This document shows, in pieces, positions 15,391 to 23,825 of a stretch of 44,798 bases of DNA. This DNA comes from Lachnospiraceae bacterium (GTDB lineage Bacteria; Bacillota; Clostridia; Lachnospirales; Lachnospiraceae), in the NCBI GenBank assembly GCA_024403335.1, contig JAKSSA010000011.1, positions 1 to 44,798 of the forward strand, written 5' to 3'. The position numbers were made by a program, and so were the translations under genes. How positions within the stretch are numbered: position 1 is the stretch's first letter; each line of letters opens with the position of its first letter. The notes under the pieces were generated by a model, which saw only the letters and a list, made by a program, of their open reading frames with translations, was not told where the DNA came from and searched no databases.

Positions 15391-16014
15391 CTAAATTATA
15401 TTCAATAATGCAAAGATTTGTGAAATAATAAATCCCAAAGTCAGATAAGGAGCAAGTGGAATTCGCTTAGTTAAATTGCTTTCTCCCAAATTGTTTTCTT
15501 TTGAATCACTTTTTTCTAAATTGTTTTCTTTCAAATTGATTTCTCCCAAATTATTGTCTTCTAAATTATTCTCTTTTAAGCCGGCTTTTTTGAGTAAAAA
15601 ACAAATCAATTCTTTAGCAAGCAATATGACACCACCTATGAAAACAAAACGAAGTGTCTGTTTAAGTCTGAAATTTATAAGCAGCACATATACAAGCTTT
15701 ATATCACCAAAACCAATTCCAGAAAGTGCCTTGCTATAAGCTGTTATAAATAACAAAGCAATCAGTAAAAGTGTATAAATAAAAAACTCTGTAAGATATG
15801 CAGGAGTGTTGTAGGGCAATTCACTTGTAGACGCTTTATATGGCAATTCATAAGCATCATAAGCTACTTTGGTAAAAAGGAAATTTATAAAATAAAGCAC
15901 CAAACCAGCCCAGATGGTTATACGTGGAATCTTATGATTTTTTATGTCACATACAGAAATGGCGATTAAAAATATAGCAAATATTATAAAAATAACAATA
16001 TCTGTAAAAACCAT
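15391..16014 (-). CDS. Type IV prepilin peptidase-like protein (A24 family)
   Basis: A 207-residue membrane protein. The two catalytic aspartates of the A24 family are visible: D23 in VCDIKNHKIPR and D104 in GFGDIKL (G-x-G-D-x-K). Hydrophobic segments lie near 5-21, 33-47, 77-92, 106-113, 121-142 and 186-207. It lacks the N-methylation domain of PilD, so it resembles short TadV/CpaA-like peptidases that trim pilin or flagellin-like leaders. Residues 148-182 are seven five-residue repeats inserted in the loop before the last segment, and ELPYKAST/ELPYNTPA is a further small duplication (56-71). No pilin gene is seen nearby. It is last in a five-gene operon, 25 bases after yitT. Confidence 0.82.
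   Translation of the reverse strand: MVFTDIVIFIIFAIFLIAISVCDIKNHKIPRITIWAGLVLYFINFLFTKVAYDAYELPYKASTSELPYNTPAYLTEFFIYTLLLIALLFITAYSKALSGIGFGDIKLVYVLLINFRLKQTLRFVFIGGVILLAKELICFLLKKAGLKENNLEDNNLGEINLKENNLEKSDSKENNLGESNLTKRIPLAPYLTLGFIISQIFALLNII
15469..15573 (-). repeat. In-frame 15-bp repeats inside the prepilin peptidase gene
   Basis: Seven units encode ENNLE, DNNLG, EINLK, ENNLE, KSDSK, ENNLG and ESNLT (residues 148-182). They form a polar, charged loop before the last hydrophobic segment. The family core on either side is intact. Confidence 0.9.
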
Positions 16015-16039
16015 CCTAACTCCTGTTTAATAATATAAA

Positions 16040-16963
16040 TTACTGTTCTCTGCCAACTACTCTTGCTACAAGCTTATCAGGTTGTGGAACCACCTCACCT
16101 GTAACAAAACCCTCACCATGTACTTCTCTTGCATCTGTAATAATAACAAAAGCCTCTCTGTCATGATTTCTGATTATGTCCTTAATATACGGGAGCTGTT
16201 TTTTCGCAACAACACAAAGTAGAATGCTTTTATCTTTTCCTGTATACATGCCCGTACCTGCAAAGGAGGTGACACCTCTGTCCATTTTAAGCAATATTTC
16301 CTTAGAAATATCATCATACTTATCTGAAATAATATAAACAGCTCTTGCGGTTTTAAGACCATCCAAAATGGCATCTGAAAGCTTAGAAACCAAATATACA
16401 ACCAAAATTGCATATATTGATTTATCAAGTCCAAAAGTCAGAGCACCGCAAAGCACAATTGCACCATCAAGCACAAATAAAATCACCGGTAATGATACCC
16501 ACTTGATTTTGATATTAATCAAATCGGCAATCATATCTGTACCACCTGTTGTTGAGCCTGCAAGCAAAACAAGTCCGATACCGATTCCTGACAGAACTCC
16601 CCCAAAAAACATTCCCTGAAAATAATCTTCGAATATGGCAAATTCAGGAATTATATATATCCAGCCTGACAAAAGAACTGTAGCCCATAAGGTCTTTGTA
16701 ACATATTCCTTCCCTTTAAAAAACCATGCTAAGGCAAAAAGTGGCAGGTTGATTGCAAGGTTTGTAAACCAAATAGGTATTCCGTTTTCAAAAAGGCCCT
16801 CTGTCCAGCTTTTCAATACAATAGCAAAACCTGTCACACCTCCTGTAACAAGTTTAAGTGGCTCGAAAACAGTATTTATGGCAACTGCCATTATCATTGT
16901 TCCCAATGCAATCAGCGCGTATTTCCAAACTACGCGCCAAAATTTTCTTGTTTTTTCTGTCAT
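16040..16963 (-). CDS. YitT-family membrane protein (DUF161 plus DUF2179)
   Basis: A 307-residue protein. About five membrane segments lie in residues 12-200 (MAVAINTVFEPLKLVTGGVTGFAIV, VLLAGSTTGGTDMIADLI), matching the YitT_membrane repeat. The soluble C-terminal DUF2179 domain (about 215-300) ends VIITDAREVHGEGF. The transported or sensed molecule is unknown. The ATG at 16963 is taken rather than TTG 16984, because CAGGAG lies six bases before it. It follows the SDR gene by 21 bases. Confidence 0.9.
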   Translation of the reverse strand: MTEKTRKFWRVVWKYALIALGTMIMAVAINTVFEPLKLVTGGVTGFAIVLKSWTEGLFENGIPIWFTNLAINLPLFALAWFFKGKEYVTKTLWATVLLSGWIYIIPEFAIFEDYFQGMFFGGVLSGIGIGLVLLAGSTTGGTDMIADLINIKIKWVSLPVILFVLDGAIVLCGALTFGLDKSIYAILVVYLVSKLSDAILDGLKTARAVYIISDKYDDISKEILLKMDRGVTSFAGTGMYTGKDKSILLCVVAKKQLPYIKDIIRNHDREAFVIITDAREVHGEGFVTGEVVPQPDKLVARVVGREQ

Positions 16964-16984
16964 ATCACACTCCTGTATAAACAA

Positions 16985-17710
16985 TCAGGTAAATCCGCCA
17001 TCAAAGGTAATAACCTGACCGGTCAAATAACCACTTTGCTTTGCCATTGAATAAGCAAGTAATGCAACCTCCTTTGGAGATGCAAATCTTCCTGCAGGAA
17101 TTTCTTCTGCAAGCTCGTTCTTTTCTTCCTCTGACAAATTTGAGTTCATCTTTGTATCAATCACGCCACAAGCTATGGCATTTACTGAAATATTCGAAGG
17201 AGCCATTTCCTTAGCTAAAGCTTTCGTAAAGGAATTAACGCCTCCCTTACTTGCTGAATATGCCACCTCGCAAGAAGCACCAACATTTCCCCAAATTGAT
17301 GAAATGTTAATTATTGAGCCTTCTTTTCGCGGGAGCATGAGCTCAATAGCTTCTTTAGAGCATAAAAAAACAGAGGTTAAGTTAGTATTTATAACTTTAT
17401 TCCATTCATCTGTTTTTGTATCTCTTAAAAGCTTAACAAGTGCGATTCCTGCGTTATTAACGCACACATCCAATCGTCCAAAGCGCATTTTTATTTCGTT
17501 AAACATAGATTTAACAAATTTTTCATCGCCAATATCGCCTGCAAAAGCGAGAACATCACAGCCTTCAAGCAGTAATTCTTCGCGCAGTGCAAAAAGTTCC
17601 TCTTTGTGAGAGAAACCATGAAGTACAACGTCATATTCCTTTGCAAAACATTTTGCAATTTCGCGTCCAATACCTTGAGACGAACCTGTTATCAATGCTA
17701 CTTTTCGCAT
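16985..17710 (-). CDS. SDR-family oxidoreductase (FabG-like)
   Basis: A 241-residue classical short-chain dehydrogenase. The cofactor loop is TGSSQGIG (8-15), the core is VNNAGIA, the catalytic serine is in INISSIWGN, and Y-x-x-x-K is in AYSASKGG. PEG-like VNAIACGVIDTKM and the C-terminal GYLTGQVITFDGGFT are typical of 3-oxoacyl-ACP reductases. In this setting, far from fatty-acid genes, the true substrate is uncertain. The start overlaps the rarA stop by one base. Confidence 0.9.
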   Translation of the reverse strand: MRKVALITGSSQGIGREIAKCFAKEYDVVLHGFSHKEELFALREELLLEGCDVLAFAGDIGDEKFVKSMFNEIKMRFGRLDVCVNNAGIALVKLLRDTKTDEWNKVINTNLTSVFLCSKEAIELMLPRKEGSIINISSIWGNVGASCEVAYSASKGGVNSFTKALAKEMAPSNISVNAIACGVIDTKMNSNLSEEEKNELAEEIPAGRFASPKEVALLAYSMAKQSGYLTGQVITFDGGFT

Positions 17711-19050
17711 TATTTATCCCCTCTCAGGAATTTCTTTTTTTGCTCATATCTTTCTTTCATCCTGGCTTCAAATCCGAATTCTGTGGGCTCATAATAAGTA
17801 TGATCCTTAATACTTTCAGGAAGGCAGGTCATCTTAGCTATTTTTTCTTCAGTATCATGCGCATAGATATAACCGTCTCCGTATCCAAGGTCCTTCATAA
17901 GCTTTGTCGGCGCATTGCGAATATTCATTGGCACAGGTTCTGAAAGCATGACACGTGCATCATCCCTTGCCTTAAAATATGCAACCTCCATCTTATTGGA
18001 TTTAGGCGCTAATGAAAGATATATTACTGCCTCAGTTAAATGCACACTGCATTCTGGCATTCCTATATAATGGCAGGCCTGATAAGCTGCTAAAGCAAGC
18101 TGAAGACAGGAAGGATCTGCTAACCCGACATCCTCGCTTGCAAAACGAACTACGCGTCTGGCTATATAAAGCGGGTCCTCTCCGGCCTCTAACATTCTTG
18201 CTAACCAATAAACAGCTGCATCTGCATCACTGTTTCGCATGGATTTATGAAGCGCAGAAATCAGATTATAATGTTCTTCTCCATTCTTATCATAAAGCAA
18301 TGCTCTTTTTCCCATGCACTGTTCTATAATTGCTCTGTCTACCTTAAGTGTGCCTTCTTTTGTAAGCTTGGCATTATTTACAGACATATCAAGAGTATTC
18401 AAAGCTGTTCTTGCATCTCCGTCTGAAAAAGCTGCAATCAGTTCCAAATCAGAATCATCGATTTCCACATCCATTCTGCCAAAACCACGCTCATCACTCA
18501 TAGTGCGTTTCAAAAGCTTAAACATATCCTTTTTGTCAAGGGCTTTTAAAACAAACACCTTACATCTTGAAAGCAAAGCGGAGTTTATTTCAAAGGAAGG
18601 ATTCTCTGTTGTAGCACCGATAAGTATGATACTTCCATTTTCAACATAAGGCAAAAAAGCATCCTGCTGTGCTTTATTAAAACGATGAATTTCGTCGACA
18701 AATACAATGGTTCTGATGCCCAATCTTGCCTGATCCCCTGCCCTTTGCATTACCTCTTTTATCTCCTTAATACCGCTTTGCACAGCACTAAAGTTTATAA
18801 AAGAAGATTTTGTCTGATTGGCAATAATCTTTGCTAAAGTTGTCTTTCCAACCCCAGGAGGTCCCCAAAAAATCATTGAAGAGATATTATCCCTGTCAAG
18901 CATGTTTCGTAAGACCTGACCTTTTGACAAAAGATGAGTCTGACCAAAGTACTCATCAATTGTCCTTGGGCGCATTCTGTTCGCCAAAGGACTTCTCAAG
19001 TCAAATACATCTTCGTCGTTATAATTGTTAAATGATGAATTAATTTCCAT
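17710..19050 (-). CDS. rarA: Replication-associated recombination protein A (MgsA/RarA)
   Basis: A 446-residue AAA+ ATPase related to clamp loaders. It has NRMRPRTIDEYFGQTHLL at the start, Walker A GPPGVGKTT near residue 60, Walker B VFVDEIHRFNKAQQDAF, sensor 1 IGATTENPSFEIN, and the C-terminal MgsA tetramerisation domain (ARMLEAGEDPLYIARRVVRF). It acts at stalled replication forks. It lies 41 bases after the secreted protein gene; the gap holds a small GC hairpin (ACGCC/GGCGT, 19066-19079) with no T-tract. Confidence 0.95.
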   Translation of the reverse strand: MEINSSFNNYNDEDVFDLRSPLANRMRPRTIDEYFGQTHLLSKGQVLRNMLDRDNISSMIFWGPPGVGKTTLAKIIANQTKSSFINFSAVQSGIKEIKEVMQRAGDQARLGIRTIVFVDEIHRFNKAQQDAFLPYVENGSIILIGATTENPSFEINSALLSRCKVFVLKALDKKDMFKLLKRTMSDERGFGRMDVEIDDSDLELIAAFSDGDARTALNTLDMSVNNAKLTKEGTLKVDRAIIEQCMGKRALLYDKNGEEHYNLISALHKSMRNSDADAAVYWLARMLEAGEDPLYIARRVVRFASEDVGLADPSCLQLALAAYQACHYIGMPECSVHLTEAVIYLSLAPKSNKMEVAYFKARDDARVMLSEPVPMNIRNAPTKLMKDLGYGDGYIYAHDTEEKIAKMTCLPESIKDHTYYEPTEFGFEARMKERYEQKKKFLRGDK

Positions 19051-19091
19051 TTATACCCGTTCTCTACGCCTTTTGGCGTTAATATCCTATA

Positions 19092-20774
19092 TTACTTTTC
19101 AGTTACAGTACAAGGAATTACTAAAGTCACACCACTTCCATCTGTGGCCTGCACTACAATAGAGCATTCGCCTTTTGATATTCCTTTTATCTGGCCGGTT
19201 GCAGACACCGTCGCTACCTGTTCGTTCGTTGACCTGAAATTCAGTTCTTTGTTAACAGCATCTAACGGAAGAACAAGAGTATCAAGCTTAAAATATCTGT
19301 TAATTTTAACTTTAACTTCCGGAGTCATGGTCTGAATCTCAGTTACAGGCACTTCATTACTTTCTTCTAAGAATACGTAGGTGCCTGGAGCATATATTTT
19401 AAACTCATAACTATAATCTCGCATGTCTACATATTCGCCATTAAGTCTTGCCATTATTGTCTTTCTGTTAGGCGTATAATATACGCTGAACTTATTCATG
19501 TCAAAACCTTGTGGTAATGTTGCCTTTACTGTAATTGGAAACTTTGTCATCCATTCATCATTTTCCAATACAACTTCAAACGCCATATACTTCTTTGTTT
19601 TTGATATTCGATTGACTACCTTCTTTATTACGCCGTTGCCAATCTTTACTATATCTATATCCTTAGACTCCATTCTAAGTGGCATCGCAATAGTTATTTC
19701 TGTGGCATATTCTCCGCTTAAAAAGGATATCTTTTTTGAATTTGAGTAATCAGCAGTTTCTACTGTAACACCCTGCACCAAAACAATTGCCTGATACTGA
19801 TCCACATACACAGTCAGCCAGTTATCACCTTCGTCATAAATCAAAGACTGTGACAATTCAAAATTCTTTACACTTCCCTGAGTTCCATCATTATATGTAG
19901 CTATTACATCAAAGTCATCCTTATTAACAGTTTTGCCAACTACAATATCAGGGCCTAAATATTCTACGGATATTGAAGTCATTCTCTTATATCGTGCATA
20001 TATGGATATTCTCTGATTTACTTCACCTACAGAAACAACAAAGTCATTAAAACCCTCATTTTCTGCTGTGGCAGGAATTAAGTTATAACTTGTCAAATCC
20101 TTCTCTGTGCCATCAAGATAATAACCTTTTACCCTCAAATCTGTCTTATTAGGTGCTGTTCCCACAACCAGATCATTTCCTGTATAACTTACTGTAATAT
20201 AAAGCAATATATTTGTTGCCTTACCGGGAACTTCAACCAAACAGGTTTTGTTTGCATAAGTTACAATAATCAGATTAGTGCCTGGCACTACAACAGTCAT
20301 AGTAGATACATTAAAATCTGATATAGCCTCAACATCTCCATCACTATAATGTGCCTTAACTTTGATATCTGTTCTTGAATACTGATATCCTACACTTATC
20401 TCAGGTCCAATATATTCACCATCAATAAAAGCAAGTTCTTTACCAATTACTTCAAACTGTGCAACATGTCCGGCATATACTACCATGAAAAGATTAGAGC
20501 CTTCATAGTTTATTGTAAGATCAGGAAATACCAAATTCTGTGTAATTCTTTCTGTTGAGCCGTCTTTATAAACTGCAAGTACCATAACATCGCTTGGATT
20601 AACCTGCTTTCCAACTGCAACAGACTTTCCCATATAAGTCGCAGAAAGCCCTATTACATCAGCTGCATTCTTTGCTGCCTTAGCATCATTACTTCCCGAT
20701 GCAAAAAATGATATAAAGATAATCGCAAATGTAAACAATATGGAATATGCTGTTTTTAAAAACTTTTTGTTCAT
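19092..20774 (-). CDS. Secreted protein with four Ig-like repeats and a C-terminal BIG2 domain
   Basis: A 560-residue protein. Residues 1-33 form a signal peptide (basic start, hydrophobic core 9-25, AKA cleavage site). Four repeats of about 72 residues follow (about 40-111, 115-185, 189-261, 266-336), each with the pattern Y-x-G-x-x-x-x-V-G followed by V-x-A-x-Y-x-D-G, as in bacterial Ig-like surface domains. Residues 340-475 are beta-rich and unassigned. Residues about 480-560 match BIG2 (NEQVATVSATGQIKGISKGE). There is no sortase motif or membrane anchor at the C-terminus, so it is released or held by other means. It is first in an operon with rarA, SDR, yitT and the peptidase, an odd partnership for a surface protein. 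Confidence 0.85.
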   Translation of the reverse strand: MNKKFLKTAYSILFTFAIIFISFFASGSNDAKAAKNAADVIGLSATYMGKSVAVGKQVNPSDVMVLAVYKDGSTERITQNLVFPDLTINYEGSNLFMVVYAGHVAQFEVIGKELAFIDGEYIGPEISVGYQYSRTDIKVKAHYSDGDVEAISDFNVSTMTVVVPGTNLIIVTYANKTCLVEVPGKATNILLYITVSYTGNDLVVGTAPNKTDLRVKGYYLDGTEKDLTSYNLIPATAENEGFNDFVVSVGEVNQRISIYARYKRMTSISVEYLGPDIVVGKTVNKDDFDVIATYNDGTQGSVKNFELSQSLIYDEGDNWLTVYVDQYQAIVLVQGVTVETADYSNSKKISFLSGEYATEITIAMPLRMESKDIDIVKIGNGVIKKVVNRISKTKKYMAFEVVLENDEWMTKFPITVKATLPQGFDMNKFSVYYTPNRKTIMARLNGEYVDMRDYSYEFKIYAPGTYVFLEESNEVPVTEIQTMTPEVKVKINRYFKLDTLVLPLDAVNKELNFRSTNEQVATVSATGQIKGISKGECSIVVQATDGSGVTLVIPCTVTEK

Positions 20775-20818
20775 AAATCTTCCTCTTTATTCGGATAATG
20801 CCCTGTTTCAGATACTAT

Positions 20819-20847
20819 ATAATATATATCGGCACTTTTCTATCCAA
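20819..20847 (-). promoter_or_regulatory. Promoter of the Ig-like protein / rarA operon
   Basis: On the minus strand TTGGAT (20842-20847), 17 bases, then TATTAT (20819-20824). A perfect 12-bp palindrome AATATCGATATT (20847-20858) touches the upstream side of the -35 box and could bind a dimeric regulator; this is inference. Confidence 0.55.
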
Positions 20848-20904
20848 TATCGATATTATAGCATAGCAGCAAGCCAAATCATAGTACAAAGTAAGTTGTT
20901 ATTC

Positions 20905-20933
20905 TTGACAATAAACTTCAAATCTTGTATCAT
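20905..20933 (+). promoter_or_regulatory. Promoter of tRNA-Leu(CAG)
   Basis: A perfect TTGACA (20905-20910), 17 bases, then TATCAT (20928-20933), ending 11 bases before the tRNA. The short leader fits a tRNA gene. Confidence 0.75.
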
Positions 20934-20944
20934 ATCATTCGCAC

Positions 20945-21028
20945 GCAGACGTGGCGGAATTGGTATACGCGCATGATTCAGGTTCATGTCCATGTACGTG
21001 GGTGAGGGTTCAAGTCCCTTCGTCTGCA
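20945..21028 (+). tRNA. tRNA-Leu (anticodon CAG)
   Basis: The acceptor stem GCAGACG pairs with CGTCTGC. The D-arm is GCG/CGC around GAATTGGTATA, and the anticodon stem CATGA/TCATG encloses the loop TTCAGGT, giving CAG. A long variable arm of class II type (CCAT/GTGG) and the T-loop TTCAAGT follow. CCA is not encoded beyond the discriminator A. It reads CUG codons. Confidence 0.95.
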
Positions 21029-21033
21029 TAGAT

Positions 21034-21142
21034 TTGTTAAAAGTCAAAAAAGGTCACTTGTTAAATTCAAGGTACTTGTAAATTCAGGTCACTTGTAAAA
21101 GTCAGACACTTATAAAATTCACTTGTAAAAGTCAAAAAAAGT
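21034..21142. repeat. Degenerate 17-18 bp direct repeats between two tRNA-Leu genes
   Basis: About six copies of a unit close to TTGTAAAATTCAGGTCAC, varying from 13 to 24 bases, fill the space between the first tRNA and the promoter of the second. No terminator hairpin with a T-tract was found for the first tRNA, so the repeats may lie in its 3' trailer. Confidence 0.75.
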
Positions 21143-21153
21143 GAAAAAAAGAC

Positions 21154-21182
21154 TTTACAAATCATTAAGTATGTTATATACT
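21154..21182 (+). promoter_or_regulatory. Promoter of tRNA-Leu(AAG)
   Basis: TTTACA (21154-21159), 17 bases, then TATACT (21177-21182), ending 26 bases before the tRNA. Independent expression from the upstream tRNA is likely. Confidence 0.7.
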
Positions 21183-21208
21183 TTTAACCGTCCTGAAAAA
21201 CAGGCAAT

Positions 21209-21290
21209 GCGGGGATGCTGGAATTGGCAGACAGGCATGACTAAGGATCATGTGGCAACCGCCGTGTGGGTTCAAGTCCCATTTCCCGCA
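21209..21290 (+). tRNA. tRNA-Leu (anticodon AAG)
   Basis: The acceptor GCGGGGA pairs with TTCCCGC (one G-U). The D-stem is CTG/CAG, the anticodon stem CATGA/TCATG encloses the loop CTAAGGA, giving AAG with A at position 34. The variable arm GGC-AACC-GCC and T-arm GTGGG/CCCAT with TTCAAGT are intact. CCA is not encoded. An A34 tRNA-Leu would need deamination to inosine to read CUU, CUC and CUA. Bacteria normally use GAG here. Confidence 0.92.
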
Positions 21291-21296
21291 GTCAAG

Positions 21297-21324
21297 AGGT
21301 TCGATGATTATCGGACCTTTTTTT
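21297..21324 (+). terminator. Terminator of tRNA-Leu(AAG)
   Basis: A 9-bp stem AGGTTCGAT/ATCGGACCT with one G-U pair and a GATT loop is followed directly by a run of T. It begins seven bases after the tRNA and precedes the acyltransferase gene, which may depend on read-through or on an undetected promoter. Confidence 0.85.
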
Positions 21325-21367
21325 ATTATATTAACGACGATTTGATTATTGACATTGGGAGGCTTTA

Positions 21368-22612
21368 GTGAAAATCAAAGTTAAAAAAACAGATTATGAA
21401 AAATTTCTTCAGATCGAACCATATCCTAAGAAAAATCCTTGTAAACAAAGTTACTTGCTCAAGAAGCTTGTTGAATTCATAGCTCGCAAAGACTTAAAAA
21501 TGTGCAAATTCCATGCCGATTTTCATGATATGGATAAATTAGGTGATGAACCTGCATTAATTCTTATGAATCATTCAAGCTTTATAGATTTAGAGATAGC
21601 ATTTAAACTCTTCAAAGACCGCCGTTTTAATATCGTTGCAACCGATGACGGCTTTGTCGGAAAGGAAGTTTTATTACGAAAGCTTGGTTGTATTCCCACT
21701 CTTAAATTCATATCAGATCCCGTTTTGGTTAAGCATATGATATATGCCGTAAAAACACTCAGACAATCAATACTAATGTATCCGGAGGCCTCATATTCTT
21801 TTGATGGAACAGCTACTGCTCTTCCTAAGTCAATTGGAAAATGTATCAAGCTTTTAAACATACCTGTTGTTATAGTTAATACACATGGGGCTTTTTTACG
21901 AGATCCGCTTTATAATAATCTTCAGATAAGAAATGTTGAAGTCAGCGCAGATGTGACTTATGTTTTGTCAAAAGAAGATATCAAATCGATGCGCCCTGAT
22001 GAAATACTGTCAAAAGTAGACAAATATTTCGATTTTGATAACTTTAAAGAACAATATGAGAAAAAAATATATGTCAAAGAGGCCTTCAGAGCAGATTTTC
22101 TTAACAGAATTCTTTACAAATGTACAGAATGCGGAAGCGAGGGAAATACCTTAGGAAAAGGAACCTCCTTCACCTGTAAAAGCTGTGGCATGACTGCTGA
22201 ATTATCAGAATTAGGCAGATTAAGAGGCTCTAAATTGAAGTTTTCGCATATTCCTGACTGGTACAAATGGCAAAGGGAATGTGTTCGCGAAGAAATAAAA
22301 AACGGCACTTATGAAATAAAAGAAGAAGTAAAAATATACGGCCTTCGCGACCTCAAAGCTTTGTATGAGCTTGGCGACGGGGTTTTAACACATAATTGTA
22401 ACGGTTTTGAGCTTAAGATGAATAACGAAACCATATTCTCGCTTTCACCAAAAATGCAGTACAGCCTTTACTCTGATTACTATTGGTATGAGCTTGGTGA
22501 TTCTATCTGTATTGGTGATGACAAATCACGCTTTTACTGTATAATAAAATCTGAGCGAGACGTGGTTGCTAAAGCCCGTATCGCTCAGGAAGAAATGTTC
22601 ACTATATTATAA
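21368..22612 (+). CDS. PlsC-type acyltransferase with zinc ribbon and extra C-terminal domain
   Basis: A 414-residue protein with no obvious membrane helix. Residues 55-200 form a 1-acylglycerol-phosphate acyltransferase domain: the catalytic H-x4-D is NHSSFID (H69, D74), and YPEASYSFDGT (138-148) fills the usual phosphate-binding motif. Residues 251-275 hold a zinc ribbon (CxxC at 252/255 and 270/273). The last 90 residues (LKALYELGDGVLTHNCNGFE onward) are beta-rich and resemble a small PH- or LOR-like module; this is a guess. It may remodel lipids or attach acyl groups to another substrate. The start is GTG with GGAGG five bases upstream. Its stop lies three bases from the convergent deoB stop. 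Confidence 0.8.
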   Translation: MKIKVKKTDYEKFLQIEPYPKKNPCKQSYLLKKLVEFIARKDLKMCKFHADFHDMDKLGDEPALILMNHSSFIDLEIAFKLFKDRRFNIVATDDGFVGKEVLLRKLGCIPTLKFISDPVLVKHMIYAVKTLRQSILMYPEASYSFDGTATALPKSIGKCIKLLNIPVVIVNTHGAFLRDPLYNNLQIRNVEVSADVTYVLSKEDIKSMRPDEILSKVDKYFDFDNFKEQYEKKIYVKEAFRADFLNRILYKCTECGSEGNTLGKGTSFTCKSCGMTAELSELGRLRGSKLKFSHIPDWYKWQRECVREEIKNGTYEIKEEVKIYGLRDLKALYELGDGVLTHNCNGFELKMNNETIFSLSPKMQYSLYSDYYWYELGDSICIGDDKSRFYCIIKSERDVVAKARIAQEEMFTIL

Positions 22613-22615
22613 TAT

Positions 22616-23785
22616 TTACTGCTCTATAATCTTATCAAGTACAGAACCAGGATTCTTTTCAACTCCGAAATAATCCAAAATTGTATCTGCGATTACATCA
22701 AAGCCTTTTATGGTTCCAAGATTAACATCTGTGACTGTCTGCTCTCCGAAAATCATTAAAGGAACATATTCCCTTGAATGATCAGTAGAGGGAGTGGACG
22801 GGTCACAGCCATGATCTGCAGTTATCATAAGCAAATCACCCGGTCTTAACTTCTCTGCTATGTCAGGCAGCTTTTCATCAAAATAATTAAGTGCGTTAGC
22901 ATATCCTACTGCATCATTTCTGTGTCCGTAAAGCATATCAAAATCAACTAAGTTCACAAAGCAAAGACCGCTTTCTATAGTATCCATTAACTGAATTGTC
23001 TTCTCTATACCATCTGCATTTCCTTCAGTTCTTACAGTCTCTGTAATGCCTGAACCTGCAAAAATATCATATATCTTACCAACACCCTGAACAAAAATTC
23101 CGGCATCCTGCAATTTATTGCACATGGTTTTCTTAGGTGGTACCAAAGAAAAATCGTGACGGCGTGTGGTTCTCTTAAAATTACCCGGCTCACCAATAAA
23201 AGGTCTTGCGATAACTCGTCCGACACCCCAGTCACCCTGGCAGATTTCTCTTGCTATTTCACAATATTTATAGAGCTCTTCAACCGGTATCAGTTCCTCA
23301 TGCGCAGCTATCTGTAAAACGCTGTCTGCCGAAGTATAAACAATAAGTTTTCCTGTCTTAAGCTGCTCCTCGCCATAGTCTCTTATAACATCAGTTCCGG
23401 AATATGGCTTGTTACAAAGTATTCCTCTTCCTGTTCTCTTTTCAAGCTCCTCAAGAAGCTCTTTTGGAAAGCCGTTAGGGAAAGTAGGCATTGCCTTCTC
23501 AGAAATCAATCCGGCAATTTCCCAATGTCCTGTTGTTGTATCTTTTCCCTTTGATTTTTCCTCTAATCTGCCATAGCAGCCAACCACAGGAATTAACTCA
23601 TCCTTGAACTGTGTAGTATTATCAATCGAAGTTAAACCAAGCGTCTGCATAAAAGGAACTCTTAACAAACCTGTATTAACACAAGCACGCAAGGTATTAC
23701 TCCCTGCATCACCAAAATCTGCAGCATCAGGCATCTCTCCTATGCCAAAGCTATCCAATACTATCAAAAAAACTCTTTTATCCAT
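22616..23785 (-). CDS. deoB: Phosphopentomutase
   Basis: A 389-residue alkaline-phosphatase-superfamily enzyme of normal length. It interconverts ribose-1-phosphate or deoxyribose-1-phosphate with the 5-phosphates. The metal and catalytic sites are visible: VLDSFGIGEMPDA (metal aspartate), GKDTTTGHWE (phospho-threonine), NLVDFDMLYGHRND, and MITADHGCDPSTPSTDHSREY. It lies 40 bases after gdpD on the same strand, with GGGGGAG before its ATG. Confidence 0.96.
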   Translation of the reverse strand: MDKRVFLIVLDSFGIGEMPDAADFGDAGSNTLRACVNTGLLRVPFMQTLGLTSIDNTTQFKDELIPVVGCYGRLEEKSKGKDTTTGHWEIAGLISEKAMPTFPNGFPKELLEELEKRTGRGILCNKPYSGTDVIRDYGEEQLKTGKLIVYTSADSVLQIAAHEELIPVEELYKYCEIAREICQGDWGVGRVIARPFIGEPGNFKRTTRRHDFSLVPPKKTMCNKLQDAGIFVQGVGKIYDIFAGSGITETVRTEGNADGIEKTIQLMDTIESGLCFVNLVDFDMLYGHRNDAVGYANALNYFDEKLPDIAEKLRPGDLLMITADHGCDPSTPSTDHSREYVPLMIFGEQTVTDVNLGTIKGFDVIADTILDYFGVEKNPGSVLDKIIEQ

Positions 23786-23825
23786 TATTCTCCCCCATTA
23801 TCACTTTATCTGAAAATATCCATAA

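Noticed and set aside
19066-19079. A terminator between the Ig-like protein gene and rarA
   Set aside because: The 5-bp hairpin has no T-tract on the transcript strand, so it is unlikely to end transcription.
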